Positions 49,018-60,400 of a DNA stretch of 64,000 nt are shown here, in pieces (the first letter of the stretch is position 1; every line of letters begins with the position of its first letter). The translations under genes were made by a program, and so were the position numbers. A model generated the notes under the pieces. That model searched no databases. It was not told the DNA's origin and saw only the letters and a list, made by a program, of their open reading frames with translations. The stretch covers positions 8,690,853 through 8,754,852 of the forward strand of contig OZ038382.1 in the NCBI GenBank assembly GCA_964036045.1, read 5' to 3'. Origin of the DNA: Eutreptiella sp. 'Long Island Sound 2002'. Its lineage: Eukaryota > Euglenozoa > Euglenophyceae > Eutreptiales > Eutreptiaceae.

Positions 49018-50502
49018 TCAGAGAATGCTCTCATCCTCCTCTGCCGCAGGGGCTCCTGCAGGCGAGTCCTCCATTTCTTCATCATCACGCAAGGCACACC
49101 CCTGGACCGCAGGGAGCGTCGTGTTTTTCCCCACCGGGTTGTATGAGGGGCCAGTGGATTTACGCAGACATAGGTGCCACCTACGGACAGGCATCCGCGA
49201 ATCCTTCGCCGGTGCAGTGCAGCCCTCCCAGTCTGGGGGGACTCCCGTGATATCCATATCAAACACAGGGTTGATAAGCCCACTGTGCTTCAGGTGTTGA
49301 CATCCTTGCACTTTGATAGTGTTAGCGCCGAAAACGCGGTCAACCTCCCTTTGGGCCGCAGACTGCGACCCTGAGACAAGGCCCATAGAAATACCATAGC
49401 CTCTCACTCTCACTCGAGTCACGGGGGGGGTGAGTTGTATGCCCAACATTCCTGCGATTTCGTCCCTGGTTTCGGGCAAGACAGCCCCCCCCCATACTCG
49501 TACCCCGAGTATGTCGTCCTTGTCCCCTGCCATGAGGCCTGCGAACCAAGGCTGCTTGCATAATCTACGCCACCGCTCCGAAATGGAGCGCTTGTTGGAT
49601 TGAGGGAGCTTGACCCAGACCATGTTGGCCTTCAGGTCATCGACATCGATGGTTTTGCTCATAAACAACCTGTATTCCAGGCCGACGATTTTGCCACTGC
49701 TGCAGAGCACCTGCTTAGCCATGGGCGCTGGTAGCACCACCGTGACTTCATACTTGCTGCCCCTCTTGCCCACTTGCATGGGTGGGGGACTGGTGAGTGC
49801 CGGCCGGAGTAGGGGGGCCGTCAACTCCCAGCACGTGTTTTCAGCCCAGCGGGATGCCTTGACTTTGGTGCTGTCCTGCCCCGCGCGCAGTGCGCGAGGG
49901 TCTAGGCAGCACACTATCCGAATGGCAGCCTTGTCCTGAGGTAGCACTTCTGGCTCCGTGTCCTGTCCTTTGACGCCGTCTTTGGGTCGCTCCCAGCAAA
50001 GCAGGATGGAGTGCTCAGGTGGGATCACAGTCACATCCGGGTCTCTCTTGACTTCCCAAGACATACGTTTGGTAACGACCTTGATGCTGAGAACGAAATC
50101 CTTGACATGCAAGCATTCTCGTGAACTGCCAAGCGCTGCCAGTATGCCTGGCACATTGACCACTCCCCGTCTGCAGTTTGTCGCTAGCACGTGTGCGCTG
50201 ACGCTCTGGATGCTGTCATATTTTGTTAAGGCCTGTGCTGCTATTGCGTGCGCTTCCGCCAGCGGTTGCCCCACAACATACCCCACAAGCAAAACGTGTT
50301 CGAAGGCCTTTGCGGTGGCCTCTGTGACCTTCCAATCATGGACAGGCTTGTTTGCTCCTATCTGTTGCAAAGACTTGAGTGCAGTCTTGTGCTCTCCCTG
50401 GTAAATGCGGCGTCCTTGGACCGCAGTGAAGCCGTGTTTGCCCTCAATTTCATGCACCGCAGTGGCTGTTGGCTGCAGTGGTTCTCCCACGTCTGGGACA
50501 TC
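49018..50502 (-). CDS. ORF1 body of LINE A
   Basis: An open frame of about 494 codons that follows a TAG at 50503-50505 and ends in a TGA at 49018-49020 after EEDESIL. There is no ATG near its start; the first Met comes only after about 140 codons (RMSWEVKRD). I recognise no RRM, esterase or zinc-knuckle signature. The C-terminal part has a conserved block with RVRVRGYGISMGL and NPVFDMDITGVPPDWEG and an acidic tail. In LINEs this position encodes an RNA-binding chaperone-like protein, so that role is inferred from context. The same frame continues upstream to 50823 across two TAG codons, suggesting the two segments were one ORF1. Confidence 0.7.
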   Translation of the reverse strand, partial: DVPDVGEPLQPTATAVHEIEGKHGFTAVQGRRIYQGEHKTALKSLQQIGANKPVHDWKVTEATAKAFEHVLLVGYVVGQPLAEAHAIAAQALTKYDSIQSVSAHVLATNCRRGVVNVPGILAALGSSRECLHVKDFVLSIKVVTKRMSWEVKRDPDVTVIPPEHSILLCWERPKDGVKGQDTEPEVLPQDKAAIRIVCCLDPRALRAGQDSTKVKASRWAENTCWELTAPLLRPALTSPPPMQVGKRGSKYEVTVVLPAPMAKQVLCSSGKIVGLEYRLFMSKTIDVDDLKANMVWVKLPQSNKRSISERWRRLCKQPWFAGLMAGDKDDILGVRVWGGAVLPETRDEIAGMLGIQLTPPVTRVRVRGYGISMGLVSGSQSAAQREVDRVFGANTIKVQGCQHLKHSGLINPVFDMDITGVPPDWEGCTAPAKDSRMPVRRWHLCLRKSTGPSYNPVGKNTTLPAVQGCALRDDEEMEDSPAGAPAAEEDESIL

Positions 50503-50562
50503 CTATACGACAAGACGGCTTTGTGTTTTCATCCTCTGAGTGAGGGCCGCGCGATAGGGGGA

Positions 50563-50823
50563 CTATTGCTCGTCCACCACGGTCTGCTCCTTTGGGGGCA
50601 CCGATTTACCCCTTGCCGCTTGTAGTGCTGCGCGCAACTCGCGGACCGTGCCACGTAGCTCCCGGATGACGCCAAGGAGTTCCTCTTCCCGTGCAGTAGT
50701 CGTTTTCGCCGGCGGCGGTAGATCCTTCTTCCCACTAAGAAGTGGTGCTATGGCTGCGGCCAGAGCTTCCGAGAGCTCTGGTTTACGTAGCGCTTCCAAA
50801 ATTTCATGGGTAAGTCCCGACAT
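50563..50823 (-). CDS. ORF1 N-terminal segment of LINE A (coiled coil)
   Basis: It starts at the first ATG of the element (50821-50823), encodes about 86 residues and ends at a TAG (50563-50565). It reads MSGLTHEILEALRKPELSEA, then a Lys/Pro linker, then REEELLGVIRELRGTVRELR. The last part has leucines and charged residues in a heptad pattern, i.e. a coiled coil, as in many LINE ORF1 trimerisation domains. It is in the same frame as the ORF1 body (75 bases, 25 codons, from its stop to the GTG at 50488-50490), with a second TAG between them. An independent small ORF is the alternative. Confidence 0.65.
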   Translation of the reverse strand: MSGLTHEILEALRKPELSEALAAAIAPLLSGKKDLPPPAKTTTAREEELLGVIRELRGTVRELRAALQAARGKSVPPKEQTVVDEQ

Positions 50824-50980
50824 TTTGTATGACCCGTGGGGTCGTGCCAAGCAGGGTTTTCACCAGCCTATGGGGAGGCAGAAGCAGCCCGTGTGATGAA
50901 AGTGTCACCGAGGATCGCGCCTGTTTGGCTTTCGGTTGGGTATGCAGTGTCACCAGCTGGCAGGCACCAAACAAAACACC

Positions 50981-51000
50981 TGTGTGTGTGTGTGTGTGTG
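50981..51000 (+). repeat. (TG)n between elements A and B
   Basis: Twenty bases of (TG) join the 5' end of A (caccaaacaaaacacc) to the 3' end of B (gccacgcgcggctgtgtctc). Confidence 0.9.
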
Positions 51001-51081
51001 GGTGCCACGCGCGGCTGTGTCTCTTCAGAACTATTTCAACAAGCATACACTGTTTGTACTGTGTTGTATTGTATTTTACTT

Positions 51082-51122
<41 letters not shown>
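51082..51122 (+). repeat. (TG)n at the 3' end of element B
   Basis: About 40 bases of (TG) between ttttacttgg and acctgtacttttagagg. Confidence 0.9.
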
Positions 51123-51124
<2 letters not shown>

Positions 51125-51254
51125 CCTGTACTTTTAGAGGTGGATCCTTGTGCAGCGTTGGGCTGGACGCCTCATTTGGCTCAGGTCTGCCGAGGCCTCT
51201 TTGTGACGTTGTTTCCCTCCCTTCTGTGGAATCAGAACCTCTGTATTTTACTGG

Positions 51255-54200
51255 CTAGGTATCCAGAGTGTTTGCTCTCCCGTGCCTCGTCACGAAAAGC
51301 GGGCGGGCGACATCCTCGGCCACGGTCTCCTCCAGCCCCCGTGGAACTGGGGCTGGTGGGGACGGAGGGGGGGGTGTTTTCGGCCTCCTGCGTTTGGGGG
51401 CTGGAGGGGTGGGGGGTTGGTGTGGGGACCTCAGCAGACCCGTAGAGATACGTGCAGGCCCTTGCAGGCGTGGTCGTTTGTTGGGCAGTTGTGCATGTGC
51501 AGCAAGTGGGCGCTTCCGGCGCGCAGGCACTGGGGTGCACACTTTATGGTGTCCCCGCTGACAGCAGTGGCGCACTCCCCTTTGCTTGAGTGTGCACCTC
51601 GGGCACGGTGGCAGGCCATGCAGTGGGCATAGTTGCAGTTGCGGTCTGCGTGCTATGTGGTCATCAGCGTGATGTCCCAGCGCACAGCATGCTTCAGCTG
51701 TGCGCCGAAGTCTCTTGCAGGTCGTGCATGCGTCAGCAGAGTGCTGGGCACATTTTGACGGATCAGCCGGCGGCGCAGGTGGTGGCGCCCTGTGTGTGTT
51801 TGCGCGCCTGCGTGTCCCGGTGTAGGGGCGCTGTGGGAGCTTCCCATCCCCTATCACAGGGAAGAAATCAGCTGCAAAGGAGGAGCAGCCCCCCCCCCCC
51901 TTTGGCAAAAGTGGCCTGCTCCGAGGACGGAGCCAGCCCCAACTGCAGATTCCCCTGGAGTGCCCGCTGTAGTCGATGCGCCTCCACTTCCTGCGCTGTT
52001 CTGCGTGGCCTATGTGTGTACGGGCGCAGTTTGTGTATTGTGTTGAGACCAACCTTGGTGGCCCACGTGCGCTCACAGTATGCCGCTGACGGCTGAACGT
52101 GCATGTTCATGGCACTGCGGCAGGTGAAATAGGGGCGGCAGTTCAGGCCGCAGAGTGCCGGCCCCCCCAAAGGAACTAAAGAGCTGCAGCGTGTGACCAC
52201 ACGCGCTGGATGCAAATGGCCTTTGGTGACCAGGCGCTGCGCATTTGCCATTGCCAGTCGTAAGACCCGGCCTCTCTCCTGCAGTGAAAGGGTGGTGCCC
52301 TTAAATTTTGCCTGTGGAGCGTGTGGGAGGGTGCGTTGCGCAAATTCCTCAAAGTCCAGTGCGAGTTCCAAGAACGTTACTGTGCCTGGTTCAGGGGCCC
52401 GGTGCAGTTCCCTCAGCCAGCGTAGCAGGTCCGCCAAAAAGGGCATTTCCCACTGCCATTCCACCTTCTTAGGGGTACGCAAAAGAAGTAACCCTTTGTC
52501 TTCCGGTCTGGGGAGGGGTCCCACGAGTTGGTGGTACGGGTATTGCCGAAGCTGCTGTGAGAGGCTCGACCCCATGAAAAGCATGGGGGATTGTGTGTCT
52601 CGTAACTTGCGGGCCTGCAAAACGGCTACTAACATATTGTGCAGAGCTGTCATGAATGCGAGCGCTGTCCCTGACTTGACGCTGTCTGTGTCTAACTCTG
52701 GGGCTAATCCACAAAGTCGTAAACATGGGGGCCACTGGTCCATGAGGGGAAGGCCTGGGATCTGTGCCGCCGCCGTCCTGATGCCCGGCAGGTGGGTGTC
52801 CCGCACCGTACTCCAGGCTGAACGCTGCCAAAAAATATGCTCCTCGTTTTCCGGAGCATTGCCACAGTACGGGCACGTGGATGTGGCTCTCATGCCTCGT
52901 TGATAGGCCCAGAGGGCTGTCCAGGTTGCTCCTGATAGGATGCCCCGCAGGATAGAGCGCTGTAACTCTGTGGCAAATGACGCTATGCTGGGCTGGACCA
53001 GGCGCCGGCATGTGGTGTAATGAGCCCCCGCGAAAAGGCGGGGACGTCTCTGAACCAGGCTGTCCAGCATTTGCGAGCGCAGCTGTTCACGCACCTCGTG
53101 CTTGATAGTGTTTTTATCCCAGCATAGGAGGAGGGGTTCCTGGCGCCCAGGCACTTTCCATCCCCACCATCCCTGCGTAGCGACCCAGCCACACTCCTGT
53201 GCTGTGGACATGGCTCGGCCGTATGGGCCGGAGCCTTTGTGAAATGTTGTCATCTCCCAAATGGCCTGGGCTGTGATCTGTCCAGCACCCCTGGTGCGAC
53301 ACAGCTGGGATAACCACATGATGCGATGATACTTAAGTACCAAGGTAGGTGCAATCCGGTGCCCTTTGCACAGCAAGGTGAAAAAGATTTCTTTGGCCCT
53401 GCCGGGCCGTGACCGTCCCCAAATGGTCTGCATGACCTTAGTCTCGAAGGGCAGGAGGTCTTTGGGCTGAAGTGGCACTATTTCTGCGGCGTGCAGGCCA
53501 GTGGCCGTGATCATTGTGGAGATGATGTCGCATCTCCTTTCAAAATTGCCCTGAGCGCCATGCACCCTATCCAGGAGGCTGCAGGCTCTGGAAATCCTTT
53601 TCTTGATGAGCGGTCCCGAACAAGTCGCGTCCGTGGTGCGGACCCCCGCGCCCAGGGACTTAAACTCAGAAGAGATAGGGAAGGGCACCCCTTGTAGTGC
53701 TGCCTTCACTGCGTGACGGGCGTCAGACGAAAAACCGACAGATTTCTTCGCGTTCACCCCTTGACCCGTGTCCTCAAGCCAGTCAGTGGTGCAGTCTAGC
53801 AGGGGGGTGAGGGTATTGCTTCCGGCTGCAAACCCATAAGTATCATCCGCATACCCAAGGGCAGTTAGGATGAATTGCAGGGCCTGCCCTGGCTGATCGC
53901 TGGGGGGGAGGGCCTTACTGCGACTTTGATGCCCTGTTGCTGTGCATCAAGCACCCGTTTCCAGACCGAGGTCAGGAGGTTGATGAGTATCACACTCAAT
54001 GGGCAGCCCTGGAGGATGCCATTGGTGGCATCGAAAAAGCTGGCCAAACATCCCATTATTTTAAAGCACCTTGTGAGGGTGCGATACATGCCAGAAAGGG
54101 CCCTGTGTGTGCCCAAATCCATCCCCTGCGTCAGTGCAATATGCAGCACAATGGATTGTGGGATTAAATCAAAGCATTTTATGTAGTCTAATCCAAAACC

Positions 54201-56366
54201 ATGCAAAACTGTTTTCATCAGTTTGTGTACCTCAATGAGCATGGAGATAAAGGCGGCCGCATCAGTGGCGCCGCGCTTCTTGCGAAAACCATATGCGTGC
54301 GGGTGGATCCACAGTTCCTGCCACACCATGCACTCCTCTAACCTGATCCCTGCCCAGACCCTATAGATCTGGGACAGTACGGACAGTGGGCGCTGCTGCA
54401 TCGGCATCATCCCTTCCCCTTTCGGGATCAGCGAGACGTATCCCCTCGCCAGGACCCTAGGCCAGGTTCCTGTTTCCTCAATTAGAAACAGAATTTCTGA
54501 CAGCATGTCCAGCAGACAGGTGGGCAGCAGTAAAAGGTCCGAAACACACCAGCCATCCAGGCCGGTGGCTGTGTGAACACCCATCTTTCTAAGGCGTTTC
54601 GCGAGCCGGGACCCTGTGATAGGGGTGGACTACATCTGCACTCCCTTTATCAGAAACTTATCATACTTCTGTGCAAAAGCGTGCACGTCTGGCTCTGGGG
54701 TGTCTGCATATTTTCGCATAACCTGGTCCCAAGAGGCATGAAGAATTTCATCCATGCGGGGGATGTTCGCCGTTGGTTGGCTTGTGTCTGGGTCCAGGAG
54801 CATAACCAGAGGAGGTTGGTACTCGTTCTGTATCCACTGATAAACCTCCTTTGGCCTGTCCAGCCAGGCTTGGTCCATTTTGGATTTCCATTTATCAATG
54901 CGCGTGCGCTCTTCATAGCGGGCATATCTCTTTCCTAGTGCGCATAGGCTGTCATACAGCGACATGCAGTCTACCAGCGTTGGCAGGGGGCGTATGAGTG
55001 GGAGGGAGGGGTCAGGGGCACTGGCCACAAATTCATGAAGCAGCAGGTCCTCACGAAAGGCCAGCGCCGTTTTGCGCATGCGGCGGCACGCGGCCTGCCA
55101 CGATAGTTCCACCTGTCTGGGCACCACCCCTGGCCTGAAAACCTGGCTGGCTTTGCGTTTGGCGGATGCCGGGACTCGTTTGCCCCTGATGCCCAGCTGG
55201 GCACGTTGCCACTGGATGACCGAGCGAAGGGCTCCCAGGGTCCCTGTGATTTTGGAAAGTATGCGCGTGCGCGGGCCGCCGTTGGGCGCCAGGCCTTTCG
55301 GTGCTAGCGTAGTGTCCTGCACCATTCGCTCCGTGCCACGCCCCCGTGGGGCACTCTTGGGTGCAAACGGGAGTGCGGGGTTGGGGGTGTCCAGTGTAAG
55401 ATGCGTGCATGTGAGTGCCATGCCTACTTCCTCGGCCAGCCAGGTCCACCTGTCCCAAATGTCATTGACATTTCCCTGTTGCAGCAGGGCATTCCAATCA
55501 GCCTTGTGTGGCCGGAGCAGCGAGTCACAGATTTTCTGAGTGTCCTCAGCCGATCTGGGGGGGGGGGGGGAGAAAGGAGGCAGTTTCTTCATTTTAACAA
55601 CTTTCTGCATTTGGACGTCAAGCGAGAAAGTGAAGCACACTGGAGCATGCCCGGGGAGGGAATGAGACTTCAGCGCTGTGACATCAGTCAACGTGCCCGC
55701 TTGCGCTGGGGTGACCAGGAGGCCGTCAATGCGGTTGGGGGGTTTGCCTGCCGTCGTGAAGCCACATGCACATGGTGTGCCATGGAGAACGCTAAAAGTG
55801 CGGTCGGCATCCACCAGCCAGCCGTCTGCCAGCGCCGTCAGGAGTGCGGCAGGAACTTTGTGCAGCAGGTCGAAATTAAAAATTGCGTCTGTTAGCAGGA
55901 TGCATCCAGCATTGCCTAGTTTGCTCATATAGCAGACCACCTGCTCCCAGAACTCCTGGTTCAAAAATTCGTTGCCTGGGATGCCATAGGCCACACATAT
56001 GTTCAGCACACAGTGCCCTGCACCGATTCCTGCCCGTGTGTGTAGCCAGCGCCCTGAATGCCACAGCCTGCAGGCAATTGGGTCGTCTGGATCTGGTTCA
56101 ACCTTGCGGACACTCCAGCCCTTCCTGAACAAAAGTCCCACCCCTCGTTGGGGAGCTCCCCAGATGCCCCCTGTTGGGGAGCCCAGGGGTTTTCCCCAGT
56201 GGCATTCCCAGCCCCATTCTTTTGCGATTGCCCTCATGCAGCGTTGCCTAGCCTCAGTGAGCCGGGTTTCTTCCATTCCAATCACATCTGCCCGAAAATT
56301 GAATACGTCCTCGTGATGGATGCGCAAAGAGGTAACGTTTGTCTGAACGAATTTCAGAGGACCTGT
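51255..56366 (-). pseudogene. ORF2 of LINE B, broken
   Basis: Same domain order as in A. The APE part is open (MRIHHEDVFNF..., EET, TDAIFNF with Ile where A has Asn, RIDGLLVT, GHAPV) to a TAG at 54630-54632, where A has CAG (Gln) in MQSTP. The RT continues in the same frame to about 53905, where one base is missing in agggccttactg and the frame shifts. YADD is at 53842-53853. The rest is open to a C run near 51889-51900, which shifts the frame again, and the tail ends at 51255. The Asn of the APE D-x-N block (TDAN) is changed to Ile, which would likely harm endonuclease activity in addition to the frame breaks. Confidence 0.85.
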
Positions 56367-56403
56367 AACTCAGTGCCATCTTCCAGGTGGGGGGGGGAGG
56401 GGT

Positions 56404-56911
56404 TCAGAGAATGCTCTCATCCTCCTCTGCCGCAGGGGCTCCTGCAGGCGAGTCCTCCATTTCTTCATCATCAGGCAAGACACACCCCTGGACCGCAGGG
56501 AGCGTCGTGTTTTTCCCCACCGGGGTGTATGAGGGGCCAGTGGATTTACGCAGACATAGGTGCCACCTACGGACAGGCATCCGCGAATCCTTCGCCGGTG
56601 CAGTGCAGCCCTCCCAATCTGGGGGGACTCCCGTGATATCCATATCAAACACAGGGTTGACCAGCCCAATGTGCTTCAGGTGTTGACATCCTTGCACTTT
56701 GATAGTGTTAGCGCCGAAAACGCGGTCAGCCTCCCTTTGGGCCGCAGACTGCGACCCTGAGACAAGGCCCATAGAAATACCATAGCCTCTCACTCTCACT
56801 CGTGTCACGGGGGGGGGGGTGAGTTGTATGCCCAACAGCCCTGCGATTTCGTCCCTGGTTTCGGGCAAGACAGCCCCCCCCCATACTCGTACCCCGAGTA
56901 TGTCGTCCTTG
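56404..56911 (-). pseudogene. ORF1 of LINE B, C-terminal third only
   Basis: From DDILGVRVWGG to EEDESIL, then TGA. The upstream two thirds are missing and the frame reads back into (CA)n as Thr-His repeats. Only a few residues differ from A. Confidence 0.85.
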
Positions 56912-57080
56912 TGTGTGTGTGTGTGTGTGTGTGCCAAGGGATCATTTCCATCATGCTCAAACTGCGAGGTTCAACATTCGTACTTTCCTACCATGCTGCA
57001 GAACCATCAGTCCAATGTCCATGTGGGCCCCGCAGAGGCCCCTAGCACACCAATACACAGCTTCCTGACCCTGTCCTAGC
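56912..57080 (+). other. Junction between B and C: (TG)n plus unique spacer
   Basis: (TG)n to about 56933, then about 145 bases including catcatgctcaaactgcgag, which is similar to a piece of the C and A 3' segments (caaatcatgctcaaattg), and then other sequence up to cctgtcctagcg. It may be a diverged 3' end of another copy. Confidence 0.6.
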
Positions 57081-57239
57081 GTTCAACAAGCATACACTGT
57101 TTGTACTGTGTTTAATGTGCTTTACTTGGTGTGTGTGTGTGCGCGTGCCGCCCAATCGTTTCAAATCATGCTCAAATTGTGAGGTTCAACAACTAGATGC
57201 TGCTTCTTCTAAGCAACCGAACCATGAGTTCAGAAATTC

Positions 57240-57302
<63 letters not shown>
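57240..57302 (+). repeat. (TG)n at the 3' end of element C
   Basis: About 62 bases of (TG), the longest tract in the array, at the same junction as in A and B. Confidence 0.9.
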
Positions 57303-57303
<1 letters not shown>

Positions 57304-57433
57304 TCTGTACTTTTAGAGGTGGATCCTTGTGCAGCGTTGGGCTGGACGCCTCATTTGGCTCAGGTCTGCTGAGGCCTCTTTGTGACGTTGTTTCCCTCCC
57401 TTCTGCGGAATCAAGACCTCTGTATTTTGCTGG

Positions 57434-60400
57434 CTAGGTATCCAGAGTGTTTGCTCTCCCGTGCCTCGTCACGAAAAGCGGGCGGGCGACATCCTCGGCC
57501 ACGGTCTCCTCCAGCCCCCGTGGAACTGGGGCTGGTGGGGACGGAGGGGGGGTGTTTTCGGCCTCCTGCGTTTGGGGGCTGGAGGGGTGGGGGGTTGGTG
57601 TGGGGACCTCAGCAGACCCGTAGAGATACGTGCAGGCCCTTGCAGGCGTGGTCGTTTGTTGGGCAGTTGTGCGTGTGCAGCAAGTGGGCGCTTCTGGCGC
57701 GCAGGCACTGGGGTGCACACTTTATGGTGTCCCCGCAGCAGTGGCGCACTCCCCTTTGCTTGAGTGTGCACCTCGGGCACGGTGGCAGGCCATGCAGTGG
57801 GCACAGTTGCAGTTGCGGTCTGCGTGCTATGTGGTCATCAGCGTGATGTTCCAGCGCACAGCATGCTTCAGCTGTGCGCCGAAGTCTCTTGCAGGTCGTG
57901 CATGCGTCAGCAGAGTGCTGGGCACACTTTGACGGATCAGCCGGCGGCGCCGGTGGTGGCGCGCTGTGTGTGTTTGCGCGCCTGCGTGTCCCGGTGTAGG
58001 GGCGCTGTGGGAGCTTCCCATCCCCTATCACAGGGAAGAAATCAGCTGCAAAGGAGGAGCAGCCCCCCCCCCCTTTGGCAAAAGTGCCTGCTCCGAGGAC
58101 GGAGCCAGCCCCAACTGCAGATTCCCCTGGAGTGCACGCTGTAGTCGATGCTCCTCCACTTCCTGCGCTGTTCTGCGTGGCCTATGTGTGTACGGGCGCA
58201 GTTTGTGTATTCTGTTGAGACCAACCTTGGCGGCCCACGTGCGCTCACAGTATGCCGCTAACTGCTGAACGTGCATGTTCATGGCACTGGGGCAGGTGAA
58301 ATAGGGGCGGCAGTTCAGGCCGCAGAGTGCCGCCCCCCCCAAAGGAACTAAAGAGCTGCAGCGTGTGACCACACGCGCTGGATGCAAATGGCCTTTGGTG
58401 ACCAGGCGCTGCGCAGTTGCCATTGCCAGTCGTAAGACCCGGCCTCTCTCTTGCAGTGAAAGGGTGGTGCCCTTAAATTTTGCCTGTGGAGCGTGTGGGA
58501 GGGTGCGTTGCGCAAATTCCTCAAAGTCCAGTGCGAGTTCCAAGAACGTTACTGTGCCTGGTTCAGGGGCCCGGTGCAGTTCCCTCAGCCAGCGTAGCAG
58601 GTCCGCCAAAAAGGGCATTTCCCACTGCCATTCCACCTTCTTAGGGGTACGCAAAAGAAGTAACCCTTTGTCTTCCGGTCGGGGGAGGGGTCCCACCAGC
58701 TGGTGGTACGGGTATTGCCGAAGCTGCTGTGAGAGGCTCGACCCCATGAAAAGCATGGGGGATTGTGTGTCTCGTAACTTGCGGGCCTGCAAAACGGCTA
58801 CTAACATATTGTGCAGAGCTGTCATAAATGCGAGCGCTGTCCCTGACTTGACGCTGTCTGTGTCTAACTCTGGGGCTAATCCACAAAGTCGTAAACATGG
58901 GGGCCACTGGTCCATGAGGGGAAGGCCTGTGATCTGTGCTGCCGCCGTCCTGATGCCCGGCAGGTGGATGTCCCGCACCGTACTCCAGGCTGAACACTGC
59001 CAAAAAATGTGCTCCTCGTTTTCCGGAGCATTGCCACAGTACGGGCACGTGGATGTGGCTCTCATGCCACGTTGATAGGCCCGGAGGGCTGTCCAGGTTG
59101 CTCCTGATAGGATGCCCCGCAGGATAGAGCGCTGTAACTCTGTGGCAAACGACGCTATGCTGGGCTGGACCAGGCGCCGGCATGTGGTATAATGAGCCCC
59201 CGCGAAAAGGCGGGGACGCCTCTGAACCAGGCTGTCAGGCATTTGCGAGCGCAGCTGTTCACGCACCTCGTGCTTGATAGTGTTTTTATCCCCGTATAGG
59301 AGGAGGGGTTCCTGGCGCCCAGGCACTTTCCATCCCCACCATCCCTGCGTAGCGACCCAGCCACACTCCTGTGCTGTGGACATGGCTCGGCCGTATGGGC
59401 CGGAGCCTTTGTGAAATGTTGTCATCTCCCAAATGGCCTGGGCTGTGATCTGTCCAGCACCCCTGGTGCGACACAGCTGGGATAACCACAGGATGCGATG
59501 ATACTTAAGTACCAAGGTAGGTGCAATCCGGTGCCCTTTGCACAGCAAGGTGAAAAAGATTTCTTTGGCCCTGCTGGGCCGTGACCGTCCCCAAATGGTC
59601 TGCATGACCTTAGTCTCGAAGGGCAGGAGGTCTTTGGGCTGAAGTGGCACTATTTCTGCTGCGTGCAGGCCAGTGGCCGTGATCATTGTGGAGACGATGT
59701 CGCATCTCCGTTCAAAATTGCCCTGAGCGCCATGCACCCTATCCAGGAGGCTGCAGGCTCTGGAAATCCTTTTCTTGATGAGCGGTCCCGAACAAGTCGC
59801 GTCCGTGGTGCGGACCCCCGCGCCCAGGGACTTAAACTCAGAAGAGATAGGGAAGGGCACCCCCTGTAGTGCTGCCTTCACTGGGTGACGGGCGTCAGAC
59901 GAAAAACCGACAGATTTCTTCGCGTTCACCCCTTGACCCGTGTCCTCAAGCCAGTCAGTGGTGCAGTCTAGCAGGGGGGTGAGGGTATTGCTTCCGGCTG
60001 CAAACCCATAAGTATCATCCGCATATCCAGGGGCAGTTAGGATGAATTGCAGGGCCTGCGCTGGCTGATCGCTGGGGGGGAGGGCCTTTACTGCGACTTT
60101 GATGCCCTGTTGCTGTGCATCAAGCACCCGTTTCCAGACCGAGGTCAGGAGGTTGATGAGTATCACACTCAATGGGCAGCCTTGGAGGATGCCATTGGTG
60201 GCATCGAAAAAGCTGGCCAAACATCCCATTATTTTAAAGCACCTTGTGAGGGTGCGATACATGCCAGAAAGGGCCCTGTGTGTGCCCAAATCCATCCCCT
60301 GCGTCAGTGCAATATACAGTACAATGGATTGTGGGATTAAATCAAAGCATTTTATGTAGTCTAATGCAAAACCATGCAAAACTGTTTTCATCAGTTTGTG

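Larger units (their letters stand above)
43536..50980 (-). mobile_element. LINE element A: near full length
   Basis: The element runs on the minus strand from its 5' end at 50980 (next to (TG)n 50981-51000) to a 3' end in (CA)n-interrupted sequence. From 5' to 3': about 155 bases of leader, the ORF1 N-terminal segment, the ORF1 body, ORF2, a 3' UTR of about 130 bases to ctctaaaagtacagatc, a (CA)n tract (43710-43742 on the + strand as TG), a further segment of about 90 bases, another (CA)n, and about 70 bases ending ttctgaagagacacagcc. There is no poly-A tail; (CA)n takes its place. APE endonuclease plus RT places it among APE-type non-LTR retrotransposons that move by target-primed reverse transcription. 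Confidence 0.85.
51001..56911 (-). mobile_element. LINE element B: 5'-truncated within ORF1
   Basis: The element shares its whole length with A at a level of only a few differences per 100 bases by eye. Its 5' end stops in ORF1 (gtatgtcgtccttg, equivalent to 49520 in A) and is joined directly to a (TG)n tract at 56911-56932. Its 3' end has one (TG)n tract (51082-51122) and the ttgttgaaatagttctgaag segment, but lacks the cgcccaatcgtttcaaat segment present in A and C. 5' truncation is typical of target-primed reverse transcription. Confidence 0.85.
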
